A DNA stretch of 64,000 nucleotides from Jaapia argillacea MUCL 33604. Lineage: Eukaryota > Basidiomycota > Agaricomycetes > Jaapiales > Jaapiaceae. Below, piece after piece: positions 59,553 to 64,000 of the stretch. The stretch lies in NCBI GenBank assembly GCA_000697665.1, contig KL197711.1:1446529-1510528 (forward strand), given 5' to 3'. The stretch's first letter is position 1; every line of letters begins with the position of its first letter. A program made the translations under genes and the position numbers. Below the pieces are notes generated by a model. It did no database searches, was not told the DNA's origin, and saw only the letters and a list, made by a program, of their open reading frames with translations.

Positions 59553-61259
59553 TCAGACGTAGCTGCCTTCAGGTGCTGGTGGCTGTTCCCTTGTTGGCTG
59601 GCACAGGTGCTGCACAATAGGGAGGTCATGAGCACATTAGGGTTTAGGGCTATGGCTATACTCACATTGAAGTCCCTAGCATGTCCCTCGTCATTCATTT
59701 GTTCCCGACACTTGTAACCAAACCTAAGGGGTACGTGTTATCGGCATTTAGTATTAAAAAGCGGGGGCACTCACCAACAATCTCCCTCAAATGGTAACCC
59801 ATCTTCAAGGAGGTCGAGAATCAGGGAAAGTCAGGAAGGATGTGTAAAATAAGTTCGATCACCAACCTTTTCGCTTCTGCTCAATCCACCACTGCATCAA
59901 ACGTTCCTCCAGCAACAGTTGGACGCAACCAAAACAAAGCCAATCGTCCTCGTTCCATCCCACCGACTCAGCCATCTCGAATATATCATGCATCATGGAT
60001 GCCGAAGAGAATTTTGGGTCTATCATATGCAACTCGGCTGTTAGTCTTTCCCAGCCATTGTAGCACAAATATTTCGGGAAATGGGTGGTGAAATCGCGAA
60101 TCCGACCTTTGAGGTAGGAGTAATCTGAGCAGATAGGTGCGTGAAGATCAAGTCCAAGAGAGGAAAGAGATGTACGGACTGGTCCTGTTCCACAAGTCCA
60201 ACCCTTTCACTGTGTGACACCGATCGCCTAATCACGGACTTCTCAACTTCACCTCAACACCAATCAGGAATACCCACTCACATCGGTCGCCACTGCCGTT
60301 GATATGATCAACCAATGCAACTTCCGTCTGCTCCCAAGATGAAGGAAACCCCCGAATCCGGAAGGAGTCTGTAATGGCGTCTGACACAAAATCAGAATCA
60401 GGGCCATCCATATCCCAGCTGGGCAGATCGTGCTTTTTGTAACAGTCGAGGACAAGACGGGGACCACATGCAACGATGAAGTTGACGAAATCTGGAATAC
60501 CATTGTCCATAAGGTTCAGACGGACTCGAGGGAAATCGGAGCTCACCGGTGTGGTATTGTCCAACTGCCGTTGCAGCCCAAAATACCGTGCTTGACAAAA
60601 AATCGACCGCTTTTGCAATTTCAACAACCTCTTGAGACGGAAATGTGCACAAGAAAGAAGCCCTGTCGTGCCGATTTGACTCCATTTCCTCTTCGAGGAC
60701 GTAAAGTTCGTCTTCGTTGCGGTCCTCGAGCTCGTACCCAAAGATAATTTGGTACGCCCAGTATCTATACACGGCGCGACGAAACCGGAAGGATTCCGAA
60801 TTTGAGAGACAGCTGCTGTTGGACGTTCGATCCTTGTACCTATGGTGTGTCGGTAACGCTGGAGATGGCAAGATTCCACCGTGCTCACCTCCAACTGAAG
60901 AGGCCTTCGAGTTCAGCTACAACCCGAGAGTTCTTGCATAGGCGGCAGGCGTCCGAGGATGTTATGACCTCACTTGAAGAATGCTCTTCTTTCGGCAAGT
61001 CATCCAACTCGTAAGGGTGTGCCTTGCAGTATGCGTGTTTACGTTCTTCAAGTCTAATCACTCTCAAAGCATGGGGTAGAATGGGACCGAATTGGTTCTC
61101 GGCCACAGCGCAGGTGATGGAGTTCGGACGGTTATCAAAGACCGCATGTGTCGATTTGGAGACGAGGAGGACGGATAGCAGGGAGGAGAAATCGGGCAGG
61201 TAGTCAAAGACATGATGAAGAATATCTTCGTCCAGCGGGAACGATTTTCGAAGGGACAT
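59553..61259 (-). CDS. F-box-like protein with PBZ-like C-terminal zinc motif, copy A
   Basis: Paralogue of the gene at 61467-63214. The start MSLRKSFPLDEDILHHVFDY is followed by LPDFSSLLSVLLVSKSTHAV and FDNRPNSITCAVAENQFGP, the F-box-like part. The middle has SWR joined to YKDRTS, FRRAVYRYWAYQIIFGYELE and VVEIAKAVDFLSSTVFWAAT. Later are SFRIRGFPSSWEQTEVALVD and CHTVKGLDLWNRT. At about 60145-60195 the frame is interrupted relative to copy B. Either a 55-nt intron (GTCCGTAC...GCTCAG) or a +1 frameshift must be assumed; the intron keeps frame into YSYLKGRIRDFTTHFPKYL. The end has NEDDWLCFGC, then GDCW/FGYKCREQ and HLCQPTREQPPAPEGSYV. The first His of the zinc motif seen in copy B is Asn here. 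It may be a substrate adaptor with DNA-damage or ADP-ribose links; that is a hypothesis. Confidence 0.7.
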
Positions 61260-61267
61260 CGTCGTTG

Positions 61268-61348
61268 CTTGCCGAGGCTTAAAGCGGCGGAGAATTGCCA
61301 ATGCAGGTTACATTACCATTTCCGTGTTAGGTTAGGGTTGAATAGTAT
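61268..61348. repeat. Upstream block of copy A, repeated upstream of copy B
   Basis: Two stretches, 61268-61310 (GCTTGCCGAGGCTTA...TGCAGGTT) and 61319-61348 (ATTTCCG...AGGTTAGGGTTGAAT), closely match 63539-63580 and 63709-63738. They show that the duplication included promoter DNA. In copy A the block begins 9 bp from the ATG; in copy B it begins over 300 bp away. Confidence 0.7.
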
Positions 61349-61466
61349 ACAAATTTACGCATGTTTTATCACAGAGACCCGCCAAACAAGAGACCTAACA
61401 AAATACAATGCTCAACATCACTTCGTGCCCTTGATAATCCGATCGATACAACTGCCTGTGGCGCCA

Positions 61467-63214
61467 TCAAGCATCCCCTCGAGTAGGAGCACACAAATGC
61501 TGTATGATCGGATGGTTGGTCGAGTAGATCAGAGACAAATCAGTGAGGTGGCGGTCAAGGGCGGGATCATACGTACGTTGAGTTTGGAGGCATGAGCCTC
61601 TTTGTGGACTTGCGTGCGGCAGTTATATCCATACCTAGAACCAAGTGGAGAAGGGTTAATTGGTAACCGGCGCTAAGAGCAAAGAGACTCACCAACAATC
61701 TTCGAGCAGTAGAGAGCCGCCTAAACAAGATTCAAGATCACAGATAATCAACTCCTAGAAAACCGACATACCCGCCAGCTTTCGGTTGACCCACCAACCC
61801 ATCAGATGTTCCTTGCGAAAGGCGGAGATACAGTCGATGCATAGCCAATCATTCTCGTTCCATCCTTCAGCAGCATTGAACATCTGATGCATCATTATCT
61901 CCCACGAAAACGCTCGCTTTTTCACGCAAGCATGGAGAGATCTGCATTCATAGACATTCTCAGAAAGGCGGCCAGGCAGGTCTGCAGCGATGGTCGACCC
62001 AACATAGGCCATTCCCTTGAGATGAGAAAAGTCTGAGAAAGCGGGGGGTAAATGCCAGGTGACTGCGCTAGCTTGGACTAACGAACTGGATATATTCCAT
62101 AATTCAACACCTTTGACAGCGTCACAGCGCTGGCCTAGAGTACCATTGTCAGGATCTGGACGCGATATCTGAGAATAAAAGGGGAACTTACACTTGTCAG
62201 CGGCTCCATTTACCTGGGTCACGAAGGGGACTTGGCCTTCGGGAGCGAGCATCCAGTCAACATAATTCACACCCAACACTTCAGGGAGAGTTTGCCAGAT
62301 GAACAATACGCGCCGTCCATTCCGAAGGGTGTCGAACGTAGTGCCGCCAGTTCTGTAACTGTCCAGAACAACCTTGGGCCCAAATGACATCGCGTATTGC
62401 TCAAAGGTAACTTTTGATTCGAGTAGAAATAAGGAAAGATTTTGGGTCGATGGGAAGTCAGATACGAACGATTAGGGTGTAGACCGGTCGCAGTCTCCAC
62501 CCAAGCCAGTGTTTCCCCGAGGAACTTGACACCTCTCAAGAACTCGCAGTGCTCGGGATCAGGGATCGATTTGATAAACGACACTCTTTTTTCATGGTTG
62601 GTTTCATAAAGTTCGTCGTAGTCGTCGTCATGAAAGTCTTCTTCATCTTCATCGTCGTATTCTTCGGGTAGTTGGTTGCCGAATATAACTTGATATGCCC
62701 AAAATCTGTAGATGGCGCGGTGGAATGGAACGGACTCGTGCTCGGATAACTTTGATACTTTAGAGGTTCGATCCTTATTTCTGATGTCGAGATGATCAGC
62801 TATTTCACGATAATCGTCAATCACAGTGCGAGAATCACACCTCCAGCTGTAGAGGTCTTCAAGGTCATGAACAACGGGAGCGTTCTTGGCGAGCAGTTGT
62901 GCGTCGGTGGAGGTGAGCACAACATTCTGTACAATCTCCTCCGCTGGCAACTCATCCAACGTAAAATCCCCCCTCTTATCTTTGGCGATTGAGTGTTGCT
63001 GGAGTCTTGCCACTCTCAAAGCTTGAGGTAAAGAGGGGCCGACAAGGTTCTCGGCAACTGCGCGGATAATTGAATTTGGGCGGCGTTGAAAGACTTGGTG
63101 TACTGCTTTTGATATCCTGATGGCAGAACGCAGCGATGAAAAATCAGGCAATAGAGTAAGAATACGATCGACCAGGTCGTCGTCAAGTGGAAAAGATGTA
63201 TATGACCGTATCAT
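61467..63214 (-). CDS. F-box-like protein with PBZ-like C-terminal zinc motif, copy B
   Basis: The start MIRSYTSFPLDDDLVDRILT is followed by LLPDFSSLRSAIRISKAVHQ and VFQRRPNSIIRAVAENLVGP, an F-box-like helical fold. Then come FHRAIYRFWAYQVIFGNQLP, an acidic run (EEYDDEDEEDFHDDDYDE) and FLRGVKFLGETLAWVETATG. Later are GVNYVDWMLAPEGQVPFVTQ and CDAVKGVELWNISS. The C-terminus is joined over three introns: NENDWLCIDC, GGSLLLEDCW, YGYNCRTQVHKEAHASKLN, HLCAPTRGDA. C-x-Y-G-x2-C-x4-H-x3-H resembles the PBZ (CCHH) zinc finger, which in animals binds poly(ADP-ribose). An intron at 62781-62840 (60 nt) has no stop and is a multiple of three, so a retained form is possible. An in-frame upstream Met exists at 63343. 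Confidence 0.75.
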
Positions 63215-64000
63215 TGTTGGTTGAGCCAAGGTTGAGCGGCTACAAGAGTGATGTTCGAGTACGGCCCATTGTGAGAGAGTTTGAACGAGACTATCGGTAT
63301 GGGAAGAATAGTCCACGTACTCCTGCAGAATAGTTGAAAGCAAGCTGGTTTATGAGCGTGACCTTGGCGAGACCTGACCGAAACTGAGCCAAAGCCGTGA
63401 GCGGGACTGGGTTAAAATAAGTACATGAGTTTCGCTCGATCCCGTGTAGGTCCATCAGGTCTCGGCAACGCCCCACTCTGGTTGCCTCAGCCTGCTGTTT
63501 TCTTGCCTAATCATCTGTTTTTGTGACCAGTCAAAATTGCTCGCCGAGGCTTACAGCAACAACGAACTTCCGGTGCAGGTTCGAACTGTGCTTTAGAATG
63601 TATTCACTAGAGGATATCCTACAGTTTTTTGGCTTAAGAGGAGGATTTAGCGCGATGTGAATTGGCCACGTAACTTAGGATATCCTACTACCAATACACA
63701 CTATCGCTATTTCCGGGACAGGTTAGGGTTGAATGGTACAGTGTTGTCACGGTCAAGGCAAAAGGTCAGGATCGATGCCCGGTCATGGTCCAAAAGGGTC
63801 AAGTCAAGGAGTCTTGACGCCGGTCAGCGGAGGTCAGGAGGGCACGCACATGTGGTTTGCTTCCTATATCGGGAAGGCAGTGGCTGCTCCGTATATTGTC
63901 TGTAATATACTCGAAAATCCCAAAGGATATTCATGGGTGACTTTGTTCCGAAGGAAAGCTTGATCCCAACCTCTGCTATAACCCCCCAACATTATCCCTC
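63215..64000. other. Upstream region of copy B to window end
   Basis: It holds the repeated upstream blocks and the 78-bp insert. No gene is recognised; the 61-codon minus frame at 63476-63291 is not conserved in copy A. A 76-codon plus frame (63733-63963) has no domain. Confidence 0.5.
63611..63688. repeat. Short insert with palindromic ends in the copy B upstream block
   Basis: AGGATATCCTAC occurs at 63611-63622 and again at 63677-63688; its core AGGATATCCT is a palindrome. The repeats bound a 78-bp piece lying in the gap that separates the two homologous upstream blocks (128 nt here, 8 nt in copy A). It could be a remnant of a small inserted element. Confidence 0.55.

Noticed and set aside
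59635-59650. Telomere-like TTAGGGTTTAGGG near the 3' end of F-box copy A
   Set aside because: Only two imperfect units within an intron; far too short for a telomeric tract.

Overview
The window reads as nuclear DNA of a filamentous basidiomycete, most likely an agaricomycete. Almost every gene is cut by several short introns of about 45-75 nt with GT...CTRAY...YAG signals. Genes lie close together on both strands. The proteins match basidiomycete housekeeping families plus the F-box families that are expanded in mushrooms. I saw no rRNA, convincing tRNA, transposon or CRISPR array. Splice sites given here were read by eye and checked by reading frame and family conservation; no search was run.

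Layout. 1-8.1 kb: 5' part of a family-X DNA polymerase (-), a SNF5/Sfh1 chromatin remodeller subunit (+), a DCAF5-like WD40 protein (-) and a CreA/Mig1 carbon catabolite repressor (-). 8.1-11.5 kb: a gene-poor stretch upstream of creA. 11.5-17.3 kb: an F-box protein, a ZIP zinc transporter and the mRNA 5'-triphosphatase, all +. 17.6-19.5 kb: an intact MDR reductase and, behind it, a decayed second copy. 19.5-24.3 kb: a tight head-to-head pair, a Rad60/Esc2-like SUMO-like protein (-) and a GCFC/PAXBP1 spliceosome factor (+). 25.9-31.2 kb: an aquaglyceroporin, a polytopic AAAP-like membrane protein and an atypical homeodomain protein, all +. 31.5-33.3 kb: a DCAF4-like WD40 protein (-). 33.3-35.4 kb: unresolved. 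35.4-39.8 kb: a large Ras-association/PH protein (+). 40.1-46.3 kb: FACT subunit Pob3/SSRP1 (-) sharing a 210-bp promoter with alpha-actinin (+), then cofilin (+). 46.8-48.8 kb: a MEF2/Rlm1-type MADS-box factor (-). 48.8-53.2 kb: a second gene-poor stretch, upstream of the MADS gene. 53.2-57.5 kb: a mitochondrial acidic protein, COX20, a Cdc25/Ych1-like rhodanese and the mitochondrial porin VDAC. 57.7-59.3 kb: a second atypical homeodomain protein (-). 59.5-63.2 kb: two tandem F-box-like paralogues ending in a PBZ-like zinc motif (-).

Themes. Chromatin and transcription (SNF5, FACT, CreA, MADS, two homeodomain proteins), RNA processing (Cet1, GCFC), ubiquitin-ligase receptors (DCAF4-like, DCAF5-like, three F-box-like), mitochondrial biogenesis (COX20, VDAC) and actin control (alpha-actinin next to cofilin). 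The points most worth a second look are: two homeodomains in which the normally invariant Asn51 is Arg; two GC-AG introns, one directly after the cofilin start codon and one inside the MADS box; a perfect 13-bp hairpin in MADS intron 1; the reductase relic; and the tandem F-box/PBZ-like pair with its altered promoter. I found no clearly new multi-gene system.
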